Assembly: GCA_016463705.1 (NCBI GenBank)
Contig: JAEMQU010000001.1
Span: 39,986-103,985, forward strand
Direction: 5' to 3'
From: Opitutales bacterium
GTDB taxonomy: Bacteria > Verrucomicrobiota > Verrucomicrobiia > Opitutales > UBA953
Length of the DNA: 64,000 bases
Made by a program: the position numbers and the translations under genes. Shown in pieces: positions 1 to 8,682 of this stretch (positions are counted from its first letter, which is position 1; every line of letters begins with the position of its first letter). Under the pieces are notes generated by a model. It saw nothing but the letters and a program-made list of their open reading frames with translations, had not been told where the DNA came from and made no database searches.

Positions 1-86
1 GCGAAATCTCAAACCACTGTGGTGGTTGTGAGAAAAAAGACGGAGAAAAGTGCCCACCTACCCCTACTGAAACTCCTAAGGTCTAA
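1..86 (+). CDS. C-terminal end of an unidentified protein (partial, 5' end outside window)
   Basis: Reading frame 3 is open from the window edge to a TAA at 84-86 and encodes a hydrophilic tail with three cysteines (HCGGCEKKDGEKCP) followed by a Pro/Thr-rich end. A strong hairpin terminator lies 24 bases after the stop, which supports a gene ending here. Frame 1 is also open, to a TAG at 94-96, but its composition looks less protein-like. The Cys pattern could be a metal-binding end. A DUF177/YceD protein is conceivable because that family often sits upstream of rpmF, but this is only a guess from gene order. Too little is visible to name it. Confidence 0.4.
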   Translation, partial: EISNHCGGCEKKDGEKCPPTPTETPKV

Positions 87-110
87 TTCAGTTTAGCCAT
101 TGATTTTAAA

Positions 111-138
111 GGGCGAACTTTCGAGTTCGCCCTTTTTA
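111..138. terminator. Bidirectional intrinsic terminator
   Basis: A perfect 9-bp stem, GGGCGAACT / AGTTCGCCC, with a TTCG tetraloop is followed by TTTTTATT on the plus strand and TTTAAAAT on the minus strand. It lies between the partial plus-strand gene and the convergent gmhB, whose stop codon falls inside the T tract, so it can end both transcripts. Confidence 0.85.
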
Positions 139-690
139 TTTATGCCAATTCAAGCCGAGATCCTGACGAACAAACTCAGGGAAATCTTGGCGAATGGTGA
201 ATTTCATTTTCTCGGCATAAATAAAATCTTCGACGCGACCGGCTCCACTGCGCACGGCACAAGATTTTATTCCCGCATTTAATCCCGCATCCCAATCGGT
301 GATACGATCGCCCACCATCCAACACCTTGTTTCATCTAGTTGGTGAAGCTCGATCATTTCTAAAATAAATTGAGGACTGGGCTTACGGTACAAAGATGGC
401 TCATCCGGTTTTTCGGGGGCGGCTTTGATTTCTAAAATTCCTGGGGCTGGTAAATCCAGCAATTCGAGCATGCGTTGATTGCAGGCATGGTATTGCTCCC
501 AGGTAAAAATCCCCCGATTAATTCCACTTTGGTTAGTTAGAATAAAAAGCTTATAACCGGCCGATAAACAGGCCTTAAGGGCTGGTTTTACCCCAGAAAT
601 AAGGATTACTTGGTCAACTTGGCAGGTGTGGTGGTGGTCTTCGATGAGATTTCCATCCCGATCGAGGAAAAGGGCGGGCGATTTGGCCAT
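136..690 (-). CDS. gmhB: D-glycero-D-manno-heptose 1,7-bisphosphate 7-phosphatase (HAD family)
   Basis: This HAD-superfamily phosphatase probably removes the C7 phosphate of heptose bisphosphate in the ADP-heptose pathway for the lipopolysaccharide core (cytoplasm). HAD motif I is DRDGN (residues 10-14), motif II is LTNQSGINRG (about 51-60), a KP pair sits near 103 and motif IV is GDRITDWDAG. The 184-residue length fits GmhB. The zinc-binding CxH/CxC loop found in many GmhB proteins is not evident around residues 90-105. The ORF can be extended to a TTG at 723, but the ATG at 690 gives the normal family start a few residues before the catalytic Asp. The gene is transcribed away from rpmF. A histidinol-phosphate phosphatase role is possible because the two share the fold, but no his genes are nearby. 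Confidence 0.78.
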   Translation of the reverse strand: MAKSPALFLDRDGNLIEDHHHTCQVDQVILISGVKPALKACLSAGYKLFILTNQSGINRGIFTWEQYHACNQRMLELLDLPAPGILEIKAAPEKPDEPSLYRKPSPQFILEMIELHQLDETRCWMVGDRITDWDAGLNAGIKSCAVRSGAGRVEDFIYAEKMKFTIRQDFPEFVRQDLGLNWHK

Positions 691-792
691 ACCCCAGCCA
701 ATCGGGACAATTAAGTAGAGCAAGCCATTGAATGGGGGCTTGACCGTGGGGGCAGGGAGACTCTACATCTGACCCTCAACCAGAGCAAAACC

Positions 793-972
793 ATGGCAAA
801 TCCGAAACGCAAACAGTCTAAACGCCGCAGTCGCCTTCGTCGCGGAGCCAATCAGTTCCGTGCTCCCAAGCTCGTACGCGATGCTGAATCAGGCGCCCTC
901 CGCCGTTCACACCGTGTCGACCCAACCACCGGTAAATACCGTGGTCGTCAAGTCCTCGACACCGAGGCTTAA
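793..972 (+). CDS. rpmF: 50S ribosomal protein L32
   Basis: This 59-residue protein is too short for the ORF track. It begins MANPKRKQSKRRSR, the typical L32 N-terminus (MA.PKRK.SK.R), and continues with a basic segment and a CHxC-less C-terminal half (HRVDPTTGKYRGRQ). It contains no cysteine, so it is the zinc-independent form of L32. plsX begins 30 bases downstream, the widespread rpmF-plsX-fabH arrangement that links ribosome and membrane lipid synthesis. The ATG at 793 fits the family start exactly. Confidence 0.95.
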   Translation: MANPKRKQSKRRSRLRRGANQFRAPKLVRDAESGALRRSHRVDPTTGKYRGRQVLDTEA

Positions 973-1002
973 GCAATTTTTACGGGCAACGCCCGTGCAA
1001 TC

Positions 1003-2073
1003 ATGAGCGAAGAAATCACGCCCACTGGAAAAAGGATCGCCCTCGATTGTATGGGTGGCGATTTAGGTCCATCGGAAGCCGTCGCGGGTGCAGCCCTTGC
1101 ACTGCGTGAAGGCTTTGTCGGGCCCAACGATAAACTTATTTTAGTAGGTCACGAAGATAATTTGCGCCAACTCGCCGCCGAGCACCGCATTCTTAAATCT
1201 AAGCGCATTGAATTTAAACATGCTGCAACGGTGGTGAATCCCGATGACGCGGCGATGACGGTCATTAAATCGAAACGCGATTCATCCATGTTGATTGCTT
1301 TAGATATGCTGAAAGCAGGTCAGGCTGATCTCGTTATTTCTACCGGTAATACTAAAGCACTAGTCGCAGCTGGAACCATTAAAGTGCGCCCGATGGAAGG
1401 CGCCGAACGTCCTGCCCTCGCCGCTATTATGCCACGCCGCGAAGGCCACTTCGTGATGCTTGATGTGGGCGCAAATCCTGAAGCCAAACCTGAACATTTA
1501 GTCCATAATGCCGTATTCGGATCCATCTATGCACAAAGCGCATTAGGCATCGCCCACCCACGAGTAGGTTTATTATCCGTGGGCACCGAAGAAGGTAAAG
1601 GCGGGGCCAGAATTAATCGTACGCACACTTTATTAAAAGCGATGGGTGATAAAATTAATTACATCGGACCCGTGGAAGGGTTTGATGTATTTGGCGACGC
1701 TTGTGATGTCGTGGTCACCGATGGTTTCACCGGAAATGTTATTTTAAAAACGCTGGAAGGTCTGGTTTACATGGTGAGAGACATGGTCGGTAAAAAAGTA
1801 AAAAGTAATCCCGTCTACCTCGCAGGCGGTATCGCCATGTTCCCTCTCTTGCGTGAACTTAAAGGAAAACTTAAGCCTGAAAAATACGGCGGAGCTCCTT
1901 TATTAGGACTCTCCAGTTTAGTCATGAAAGCTCACGGTTCGAGTAATCGTCAAAGTATCGCCAGTGCCATTCGCTTAGGCCTCGAAGCCGTGGGACATGA
2001 TGCAAACCGCCGAATGTTAGTCGCCTTAGCGGAAGCAAATGCCGTAATTTCTTCGACTCCGGAAGAAGAATGA
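1003..2073 (+). CDS. plsX: Phosphate acyltransferase PlsX
   Basis: PlsX converts acyl-ACP and phosphate to acyl-phosphate, the acyl donor for PlsY in phospholipid synthesis, and works as a peripheral membrane enzyme. The N-terminal family signature LDCMGGDLGP is present, with the conserved STGNTKAL segment near residue 115, VGANPEAKPEHL and the late DGFTGNVILKTLEG segment. The 356 residues are slightly longer than the usual ~340, with a short N-terminal extension before the first strand. The gene lies between rpmF and fabH, reads the same way and is probably cotranscribed with them. Confidence 0.95.
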   Translation: MSEEITPTGKRIALDCMGGDLGPSEAVAGAALALREGFVGPNDKLILVGHEDNLRQLAAEHRILKSKRIEFKHAATVVNPDDAAMTVIKSKRDSSMLIALDMLKAGQADLVISTGNTKALVAAGTIKVRPMEGAERPALAAIMPRREGHFVMLDVGANPEAKPEHLVHNAVFGSIYAQSALGIAHPRVGLLSVGTEEGKGGARINRTHTLLKAMGDKINYIGPVEGFDVFGDACDVVVTDGFTGNVILKTLEGLVYMVRDMVGKKVKSNPVYLAGGIAMFPLLRELKGKLKPEKYGGAPLLGLSSLVMKAHGSSNRQSIASAIRLGLEAVGHDANRRMLVALAEANAVISSTPEEE

Positions 2074-2122
2074 GGTTTTAGTGTTCCCTTCCTCCCCGCG
2101 CAGGGCTTACTTCGACTACTTG

Positions 2123-3136
2123 ATGAACCCGGCTCAATCCTCAGTCTTCATCCGTTCACTCGGCGTCCATACACCCGAGCGAAAACTGACCAACGATGAC
2201 TTATCAAAGATCGTCGATACGAACGATGAATGGATTAAAACACGCTCAGGAATTGCCGAACGTCGCATCGCTGGACCCAACGAAAATCCTTCCGACATGG
2301 GAGCAAAGGCGGCCGCCCACGCCCTTAAAAATGCCGGACTGAATCCTGAAGATATCGACCTTCTGATCGTCGCGACCATGACGCCCGACGTCCCTTTCCC
2401 TTCAACGGCTTGTATTCTTCAAGCTAAACTCGGACTCCGTCGCGACATCCCCGCCTTCGATGTTTCCGCCGCTTGTTCTGGATTTATTTTCGCCCTTCAA
2501 GTGGGCACCGACATGTTGCGTTCGGGAAATTACCGACGCGCTCTCGTTGTCGGAACCGAAAAACTTTCCGGAGTTCTCGACTGGCAAGATCGCACCACGT
2601 GCGTACTTTTTGGCGATGGAGCAGGAGCCGCTATTTTAGAATTAACCGACACTCCTAATGTGGGCATTCTCGGAAACATGTTAGGCTCCGATGGAACTAA
2701 CGCTGAACTTATTCATAGCGTGGCGGGCGGCTCCGCTAAACCTTCGACACCTGAAACGATTCAAAATCGCGAACACTGCCTACGCATGAATGGCAAAGAA
2801 GTTTTTAAACTCGCCGTGCGAGTGATGTCCGAATCCTGTCAGCGCGTTTTAAACAAATGTGGAGTAACCTCCGATCAAGTGGCCTGGTTCATCCCCCACC
2901 AAGCGAATGCGCGTATTCTTGAAGCGGTGGCGGGCCAATTGAATGTTGGGCTTGAGCGATTTCCTTCGAATTTAGACCGATTTGGGAATACTTCGGCTGC
3001 CTCTATTCCCCTGGCCCTCGAAGAGGCTTGGCGGGAAGGCAAAATCAAACACGGTGACCTTGTCCTGCTCGTCGCTTTCGGCTCAGGATTAACCTGGGGC
3101 GCAACACTCCTTCGTTGGCATGAACCTAAAAAATAA
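2123..3136 (+). CDS. fabH: 3-oxoacyl-ACP synthase III (KAS III)
   Basis: FabH condenses acetyl-CoA with malonyl-ACP to start fatty acid elongation. The catalytic triad is visible: Cys118 in DVSAACSGFIF, His259 in WFIPHQANARIL and Asn289 in RFGNTSAAS. VDTNDEWIKTRSGI near the N-terminus is also typical. The ORF opens with a GTG at 2081, 7 bases after plsX and behind a GAGG-like sequence. The ATG at 2123 is preferred because it leaves only a few residues before the first beta strand, as in other FabH proteins. The end overlaps the next gene by 17 bases. Confidence 0.94.
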   Translation: MNPAQSSVFIRSLGVHTPERKLTNDDLSKIVDTNDEWIKTRSGIAERRIAGPNENPSDMGAKAAAHALKNAGLNPEDIDLLIVATMTPDVPFPSTACILQAKLGLRRDIPAFDVSAACSGFIFALQVGTDMLRSGNYRRALVVGTEKLSGVLDWQDRTTCVLFGDGAGAAILELTDTPNVGILGNMLGSDGTNAELIHSVAGGSAKPSTPETIQNREHCLRMNGKEVFKLAVRVMSESCQRVLNKCGVTSDQVAWFIPHQANARILEAVAGQLNVGLERFPSNLDRFGNTSAASIPLALEEAWREGKIKHGDLVLLVAFGSGLTWGATLLRWHEPKK

Positions 3137-4244
3137 ATTCTTCAGCATCCTCGCTCTCGCCCTCACACTCACGTGTCAGGCCGAACTGATTCACACCGGA
3201 CCTCGCTGGACGCTCAAAGAAGGTACCACTTCTGTCGCCATCGCACCGACCACGTTACCGGAATTATTAAATCAAATTAACGAAGCCCAGGCCGCGACGG
3301 ATGCGAAAGATTATTCCACAGCTTTATCACTCTGGAATAAAATTGCGGAAACCCAGTTTGGTCACGAAGGCGAAGCGATTGCCCTGATTGCGAGAGCAAA
3401 AATTCATATTGCGCGTAATCAGTTTGAACCAGCCGAGCGCGAAGACTTGGATGAATTTTTCAAACGTCACACCAACTACGTGAATTTCCAAGACGCCATC
3501 GATTTAGATTTTATTATCGCTTCACGTTTGGCGGACGGAGCTCGCCCGCAATTGGGTGGTTGGTTTCCTTGGTTTAGAGACCGATTACACGCAGTCGTCG
3601 TTTACGAAAAAGTCGTGAAAGTCGCGCCCAATGGACCACTCGCTGACATCGCCCTAATCCGCATCGCGCGCCTGAATGCGGAACAAGGTCGTACGGCCGA
3701 AAGCCTTGAGGCCCTCGAACGTATTGTGAGTGACTATCCCACTTCGAAATACGCACCCGAAGCCCTCGAAAGACTGGCTAAACTACGCAGCGAAGAATCA
3801 CTCGGTCCCGATTGGGATCAAGCGAGCACCATCGATTCGGCAGACCACTGGAAGACTCTCGCCGACCAATATCCAAACGATCCACGCGCGAAAAGCGCAC
3901 CGGAACAAATTAAAATCTTACGCGATCGCGCGGCACGGGCCCGACTCAATCTCGGAAAATTCTACTGGTACAGCCGCAACAATCCTGAAGCCGCTAAACT
4001 CATGGCCAATGCCTGCCGAAGTATTTCGCCAGAATCCGCCGCCGCGGTGGAAGCCCAAAATTTACTCACGGAAATCGAGAAAAATCCTAGTCCACCCACG
4101 ACCCTTGCGGATAAATTACTCGGCGCTTATCCACGTCCCACGTCCCGCACCGACAACAAACCCGTCACGGTGGGTGATGAATTAGATGCACTGGGTTTCC
4201 GTAAAGAAACGATTAATCCGGCGACCGAAAATTCCCGTCCATGA
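3120..4244 (+). CDS. BamD-like TPR protein, probably outer membrane assembly
   Basis: The 374-residue secreted protein has a signal peptide (LALALTLTCQA) and several tetratricopeptide repeats. The segments DYPTSKYAPEALERLAKL and LGKFYWYSRNNPEAA match repeats of the BamD/YfiO family, which helps the Bam complex insert beta-barrel proteins. The cysteine near residue 19 is not in a canonical lipobox, so a lipid anchor is uncertain. The C-terminal ~60 residues are Pro-rich and probably disordered. It overlaps fabH by 17 bases and shares ATGA with the LptE-like gene, so the three are translationally coupled. The BamD assignment is a family-level inference; a general TPR scaffold is the alternative. 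Confidence 0.65.
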   Translation: MNLKNKFFSILALALTLTCQAELIHTGPRWTLKEGTTSVAIAPTTLPELLNQINEAQAATDAKDYSTALSLWNKIAETQFGHEGEAIALIARAKIHIARNQFEPAEREDLDEFFKRHTNYVNFQDAIDLDFIIASRLADGARPQLGGWFPWFRDRLHAVVVYEKVVKVAPNGPLADIALIRIARLNAEQGRTAESLEALERIVSDYPTSKYAPEALERLAKLRSEESLGPDWDQASTIDSADHWKTLADQYPNDPRAKSAPEQIKILRDRAARARLNLGKFYWYSRNNPEAAKLMANACRSISPESAAAVEAQNLLTEIEKNPSPPTTLADKLLGAYPRPTSRTDNKPVTVGDELDALGFRKETINPATENSRP

Positions 4245-4741
4245 GCTTGCGCACACTCTTTTTATTTCTGGGCCTGAGTTTAACCATCAGCCAAACCGGC
4301 TGCTCATCCTATGAGCTCGGTGGACCTAAACCCGTGTTCACGACGATTGAAATTGCTCCCATAAAAAATACTACTTCACGTATCGGGACGCAGGTTGTGC
4401 TTGAACAAAAATTAATTGAATCCTTTACCGCCGATCCTCGCATTAAAATCGGTCCAGGTGGTGCAAGATTAGAAACCGTCGTCACACGCTACACCCACCA
4501 AGGTCTCACCACGAAATCAATCGACAGCTATACTTACAGTAGCTTTAACATTTCGATCACCGTGCGTTGCACTTTGACCACCCATAACGGAACTAAAGTT
4601 TTATTTAAGGACCGAGAATTTAGTGCCTCCTCAACCTTGCAGCCCAAGGGCGATGCTTCCGCGGAAGAGCGCAGCATCGCACCGGGTTTGTTTACGGATA
4701 TCGTTAGCCAAATACGAGAAGCTGCGACCACGGCTTGGTAA
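4241..4741 (+). CDS. LptE-like lipoprotein, LPS assembly
   Basis: The 166-residue protein has a signal peptide ending in SQTGCSSYELGG. This is a lipoprotein start, with G-C at the cleavage site although Q at -3 is unusual. The body has the LptE-like pattern: TTIEIAPIKNTTSRIG, then alternating strands, then a late helix. LptE partners LptD in inserting lipopolysaccharide in the outer membrane. It begins inside the stop codon of the BamD-like gene (ATGA overlap). Placement next to a BamD-like protein and fatty acid genes fits an outer-membrane building operon. Sequence conservation in LptE is low, so the name is provisional. Confidence 0.68.
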   Translation: MSLRTLFLFLGLSLTISQTGCSSYELGGPKPVFTTIEIAPIKNTTSRIGTQVVLEQKLIESFTADPRIKIGPGGARLETVVTRYTHQGLTTKSIDSYTYSSFNISITVRCTLTTHNGTKVLFKDREFSASSTLQPKGDASAEERSIAPGLFTDIVSQIREAATTAW

Positions 4742-4743
4742 AT

Positions 4744-5394
4744 ATGAACTCGCCCATCATTGCCCCTTCCCTGCTGGCCGCTAATCACGGTGAATTTGCA
4801 CTCGGGATTAAAGCGATTGAAGAGGCCGGATTAAAGTGGGTTCACCTCGATATTATGGACGGACACTTTGTGCCAAATATTAGCTTTGGTCCACAGGTGG
4901 TGGCCGATTTAAGATCGCGGACCAAACTGCATTTCGATGTGCACCTGATGTTACAAAATCCGGATCGTTACGTTGCACCGTTCATTAAAGCGGGTTCGGA
5001 AACGATTACCGTTCATGTCGAAGCCGACCATGACGTCACCAAAACTCTGAAAACGATTAAAGACGCTGGTGTACATGCGGGTATCGCAATGAATCCCGAT
5101 TGCGACCCGAAGAGACTTTTACCCTATCTAGATTCGGTTGACCTCGTATTGTGTATGACAGTTTTTCCTGGTTTTGGCGGACAGTCTTTTATGCCATCCG
5201 TACTTGAGAGCATTAAATTCTTAGACAACGAACGAAAAAATCGCGGTTTAAATTTCCGCTTAGAAGTCGACGGCGGAATCAACCACGAAACTGGTTTACA
5301 ATGTCGCGCCGCCGGAGCAGACACCTTGGTGGCAGGTACCGCTTTTTACAAAGCACCTGATCGCCGAGCTTTTATCGCTGGATTAACTGCTTAA
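4744..5394 (+). CDS. rpe: Ribulose-phosphate 3-epimerase
   Basis: Rpe interconverts ribulose 5-phosphate and xylulose 5-phosphate in the pentose phosphate pathway. The TIM-barrel signatures are complete: APSLLAAN, HLDIMDGHFVPN, HFDVHLM, VFPGFGGQSF, EVDGGI and AGTAFYK, which include the metal-binding His and Asp residues and the phosphate loop. The ORF can start at a TTG at 4735 inside the previous gene, but the ATG at 4744 gives the usual N-terminus. Its stop overlaps the stop of convergent rlmN by 4 bases. Confidence 0.95.
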   Translation: MNSPIIAPSLLAANHGEFALGIKAIEEAGLKWVHLDIMDGHFVPNISFGPQVVADLRSRTKLHFDVHLMLQNPDRYVAPFIKAGSETITVHVEADHDVTKTLKTIKDAGVHAGIAMNPDCDPKRLLPYLDSVDLVLCMTVFPGFGGQSFMPSVLESIKFLDNERKNRGLNFRLEVDGGINHETGLQCRAAGADTLVAGTAFYKAPDRRAFIAGLTA

Positions 5395-6524
5395 GCTTCC
5401 GCGACTGGCGTCGAATCTGCGCCTAAACTCTTCTCCTTCTGCAGTCTTAACTGACCACAGGCGGCATTGATATCATGCCCTTTTTCCCGACGTAAAGTCG
5501 CGGTAACACCCAGGGCACGTAGTTCTTTAACGAAGCGATCTTGGCGGGTGATGGAAGGTCGACGCCAATCCAGTCCCTCCACCGTATTGTAAGGAATTAA
5601 ATTAACGTGGGCGTGTAGTTCTCGAGCAATCACCGCTAATTTTTGGGCCTGTTCGAGTGAGTCATTAATCTCTTCGATGAGAATAAATTCTAGCGTTAAC
5701 ATACGGCCGTGTTCACGGGCAAAAGTTTTAGCGGCGGGAATTAATTCTTCCAGCGGGTACTTTTTATTTATGGGCATGATTTTTTCCCGCACTTCATTGG
5801 TCGCTCCGTGTAAACTAATCGCCAAACGAAAGCCTAAAGTCTCTTCCGCTAATTTTAAAATTTTGGGAACAACGCCCGAAGTAGAAATCGTCACACGGCG
5901 AGCGCCAAAACCAAAGCCCCACTGGGCGTTTACAATTTTTAGGGCCGACATCAAATTATCATAATTAGCCAAAGGCTCCCCCATGCCCATGACCACAATA
6001 TTATCAAACGAAGCTAAACCTTCGGCGGCACGAGCGGGATCGGCTTGATCTTCAATGCGACAAACTTGCACAAGTTGCGAAACGATTTCGCCAATACTCA
6101 AGTCACGCTTCCAGCCATCGAGACCTGAAGCACAGAATTTACAACCGTAGGCGCAGCCGACTTGGGTGGAGATACAAATCGTACGACGGGATTTATCTTG
6201 GCCGACGCCTTCCATGGGAGCGCGGATGATGACGGTCTCGATTAAAGATCCGTCGCGGAGTCTTTGTAAAAGTTTCTGGGTCACATCTTGGGACGTTTTG
6301 TGTCCAAGCACCTCGGTTGAGGTAAAATCATAATTTTCGGCCAGCCAAACCCGCAAATTAGCCGGCAAATTAGTCATTATCTCCGCGGATTCGGCACGGC
6401 GGGGATAAATCCACTCAAAAATCTGCCCAGCCCGGTATTTGGGGTGACCGGCTTCAGCGAGCTTAAGCCCCAAGGAGTCGGGGGTTTCGCCATGAATGGA
6501 GGGTTTTAAAGGCTTAAAGGCCAT
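5391..6524 (-). CDS. rlmN: 23S rRNA (A2503)-C2 methyltransferase, dual-specificity RlmN
   Basis: This radical SAM enzyme methylates A2503 of 23S rRNA and also tRNA A37. The 4Fe-4S cluster motif CAYGCKFC gives Cys124, Cys128 and Cys131. The conserved GMGEPLANYDN segment and the C-terminal cysteine in DINAACGQLR (about residue 356), which forms the covalent RNA intermediate, are both present. At 377 residues it has normal length. It is monocistronic between rpe (convergent, stops overlapping) and greA (divergent, about 100 bases away). Confidence 0.96.
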   Translation of the reverse strand: MAFKPLKPSIHGETPDSLGLKLAEAGHPKYRAGQIFEWIYPRRAESAEIMTNLPANLRVWLAENYDFTSTEVLGHKTSQDVTQKLLQRLRDGSLIETVIIRAPMEGVGQDKSRRTICISTQVGCAYGCKFCASGLDGWKRDLSIGEIVSQLVQVCRIEDQADPARAAEGLASFDNIVVMGMGEPLANYDNLMSALKIVNAQWGFGFGARRVTISTSGVVPKILKLAEETLGFRLAISLHGATNEVREKIMPINKKYPLEELIPAAKTFAREHGRMLTLEFILIEEINDSLEQAQKLAVIARELHAHVNLIPYNTVEGLDWRRPSITRQDRFVKELRALGVTATLRREKGHDINAACGQLRLQKEKSLGADSTPVAEA

Positions 6525-6624
6525 GGTTGATTAGGACGAGTTGCACTTATTTAGGTGGCAAAGACGATGGGCCTTCCTTCCGGCTTGCAAGTAAGTTTTG
6601 TTACCCTCAAAACCACAATTTGCA

Positions 6625-8592
6625 ATGAGTAACAAGGCCCTTAACCCACACGGTGGCAAAAACCACCTCATCCCAGAAACCATCAGCCTGGTCACGGCTG
6701 GTAAAAACGGTTTTTGCTTACACCAAGCTTGGGGTATCGGAATCATTCGTGCGTACGAAGAAGCGACAAAGCGCTTCACCATCGACTTCCCTGAGCAGTC
6801 CAAAAAAGGACACGTCATCGACGTGGCCTTTTTCTCCAACGGCAAAATTGAGATTTTAAATCCCGAGAGCATCCTCTCCCAATCTTACGCAGACGGCAGC
6901 AAAGAAAAAATTGCGAAATTGGTCGCCGACGATGTACCGACTTTAATCAAAAGCATCTTAGCTGAATACCCAACCGGCGAATGTTCTTCCTACGCTCTCG
7001 AAGCACAATTAGATCGCATCTATTTCGCCTCTCTGGCCGCTGGTAAAGATCGCGCAACGGCCTTCAAAAATTGGTGGACCAAAGGTCGCGCCGCCATTCG
7101 CAAAGATCGCGCTATTTTAATCCCTGAACGCAAAGGGGGAGCCTACGCTTTACTCGAAGCGCCGAAGGACGTGGGGGAAGATCTTTTCGCACAGTACGAA
7201 ATGTCACCCATCTTCGAACGCAAAATTGCCATCCTCGAAGAACTCGCCGACAGCCCAACCAACGAAACACGTTCCGCAGCGAATGAAGCTAATTTAGCTA
7301 AAGTTTCCAGCGACCTCAGCAAAGCCCTCAAAGGTCTCACCGGTTCCCGTCGAAGCACCCATTTACCTAAGATTTTATGCGCTATTTGGAATCGCGATAA
7401 GTTCTTCCGCACCGCGGTTGAAACCGTCGACACCCAAAGCCCAACGGCTTCGGAAATCATCGCTGAAAGCAGCGACTCCGACCTCGCCACCATCGCCTTA
7501 AACATCCCTCACACCAGCGAAAAAATCCGTGCGTTACTCGATTTAATTCGTGCACACAGTGGCGAACGCTGGGCCGATCGCGCTTTCGATTTACTCCGCA
7601 ATCGTGATATCGGTGGAACCAAAACGGGTTCCGCTAAATTAGTTTCCGAATGCATCTCTTATCTCTGCGACGCGGAACTCGCCGAAAAAGTTGCGAAACG
7701 TTTCAGCGAATGGCTCGATTCACGCGACCTCCGCCCACCAGTCATTATTTGGATCATCAAAAATCGTGAGTCCAAAAAATATGCAGAGATTGTCGCCCCC
7801 TTAGTTAATCCCAACCTGCTCGGTGCCATCTTAAGCAGCATCGACATCGAAGCGCTCGAGTCTAATTCAACCGCGCGTATTCCTCTCGTCACTGAGTTGA
7901 TCAACGACAAAAATATTCTGTCCGATATCCTCATGCCCAATGGCAATAAAGTAGATATCGAAACCATCTTCGACCTCGTACGTATCATGTTACGCAATCA
8001 AGGTTTCGACGAGACCACCAAGAGCAAACTTAAGGCCCGCTTCCACCATATCGAACCAAGCGTCGAACAAATCTGGAAGAGCCAACAAGACGAAAACACC
8101 ACAGAAGAAAGCACTCTCAAGGTTTCTAATGAAAGTAAATTAGCCCGCGAAGCTGAGCTTATCGATATCGTTCAGGTCAAACTTCCCGCCACGAAAGAAG
8201 CGATTCAGATCGCAAAAGAGCACGGTGACTTACGCGAAAACTCTGAATACAAGATGGCTCGCCAAGATCACGACACTCTAACCGGACGTCGCGCTGAATT
8301 AGAAGCGATGCTCAAGAAGGCTGAAGTTTTTGATTTCGCTACCGCCAAGACGGATAAGGTTTCGATCGGCACCAATGTTAAATTACATCGCGAGTCTGAT
8401 CAGACTGAAATCACCTACACCATTCTGGGTGCATGGGATGGCGAACCCGAGCGTAACATTCTGGCCTACATCACTCCTTTAGCTCGTCAGTTCTTGAACA
8501 AGAAAACCGGCGAAGAATTTGCCACCAATATCAAAGGTCGCACCGAAAAGTGGAAAGTCCTTTCGATTACGCGCTGGGCCGATAAAAAATAA
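6625..8592 (+). CDS. greA: Long-form transcription elongation factor GreA
   Basis: The last ~150 residues (from about 504) form a complete GreA module. A coiled coil carries the acidic tip GDLRENSEYKMARQ, equivalent to the GDLxENAEY tip that enters the RNA polymerase channel to stimulate cleavage of backtracked RNA. The FKBP-like C-terminal domain with ITPLARQFLNKKTGEEF follows. About 500 residues precede it; E. coli GreA is only 158 residues. The extension starts with a beta-rich segment (FCLHQAWGIGIIRAYEE) recalling CarD/Tudor-like polymerase-binding folds, then a long helical region. A long N-terminal extension is known in chlamydial GreA. The ATG at 6625 is preferred over the TTG at 6598. 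Confidence 0.88.
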   Translation: MSNKALNPHGGKNHLIPETISLVTAGKNGFCLHQAWGIGIIRAYEEATKRFTIDFPEQSKKGHVIDVAFFSNGKIEILNPESILSQSYADGSKEKIAKLVADDVPTLIKSILAEYPTGECSSYALEAQLDRIYFASLAAGKDRATAFKNWWTKGRAAIRKDRAILIPERKGGAYALLEAPKDVGEDLFAQYEMSPIFERKIAILEELADSPTNETRSAANEANLAKVSSDLSKALKGLTGSRRSTHLPKILCAIWNRDKFFRTAVETVDTQSPTASEIIAESSDSDLATIALNIPHTSEKIRALLDLIRAHSGERWADRAFDLLRNRDIGGTKTGSAKLVSECISYLCDAELAEKVAKRFSEWLDSRDLRPPVIIWIIKNRESKKYAEIVAPLVNPNLLGAILSSIDIEALESNSTARIPLVTELINDKNILSDILMPNGNKVDIETIFDLVRIMLRNQGFDETTKSKLKARFHHIEPSVEQIWKSQQDENTTEESTLKVSNESKLAREAELIDIVQVKLPATKEAIQIAKEHGDLRENSEYKMARQDHDTLTGRRAELEAMLKKAEVFDFATAKTDKVSIGTNVKLHRESDQTEITYTILGAWDGEPERNILAYITPLARQFLNKKTGEEFATNIKGRTEKWKVLSITRWADKK

Positions 8593-8618
8593 GCCGAAGT
8601 TCATTCTTTGGACGCGAC

Positions 8619-8649
8619 GAAGCCCTAGTTTTCTGGGGCTTCCTCTTTT
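8619..8649 (+). terminator. Intrinsic terminator after greA
   Basis: A 10-bp stem GAAGCCCTAG / CTGGGGCTTC (one G-U wobble) with a TTTT loop is followed by CTCTTTT. It lies 27 bases after the greA stop and just before the ArsR-methyltransferase gene, separating the two transcripts. Confidence 0.7.
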
Positions 8650-8682
8650 GACACGGACCCAAACCTACTGCAATCTCGCCAC

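Noticed and set aside
100-282. 60-residue plus-strand ORF at the left end
   Set aside because: It covers the terminator and then lies antisense to gmhB; no protein-like motif.
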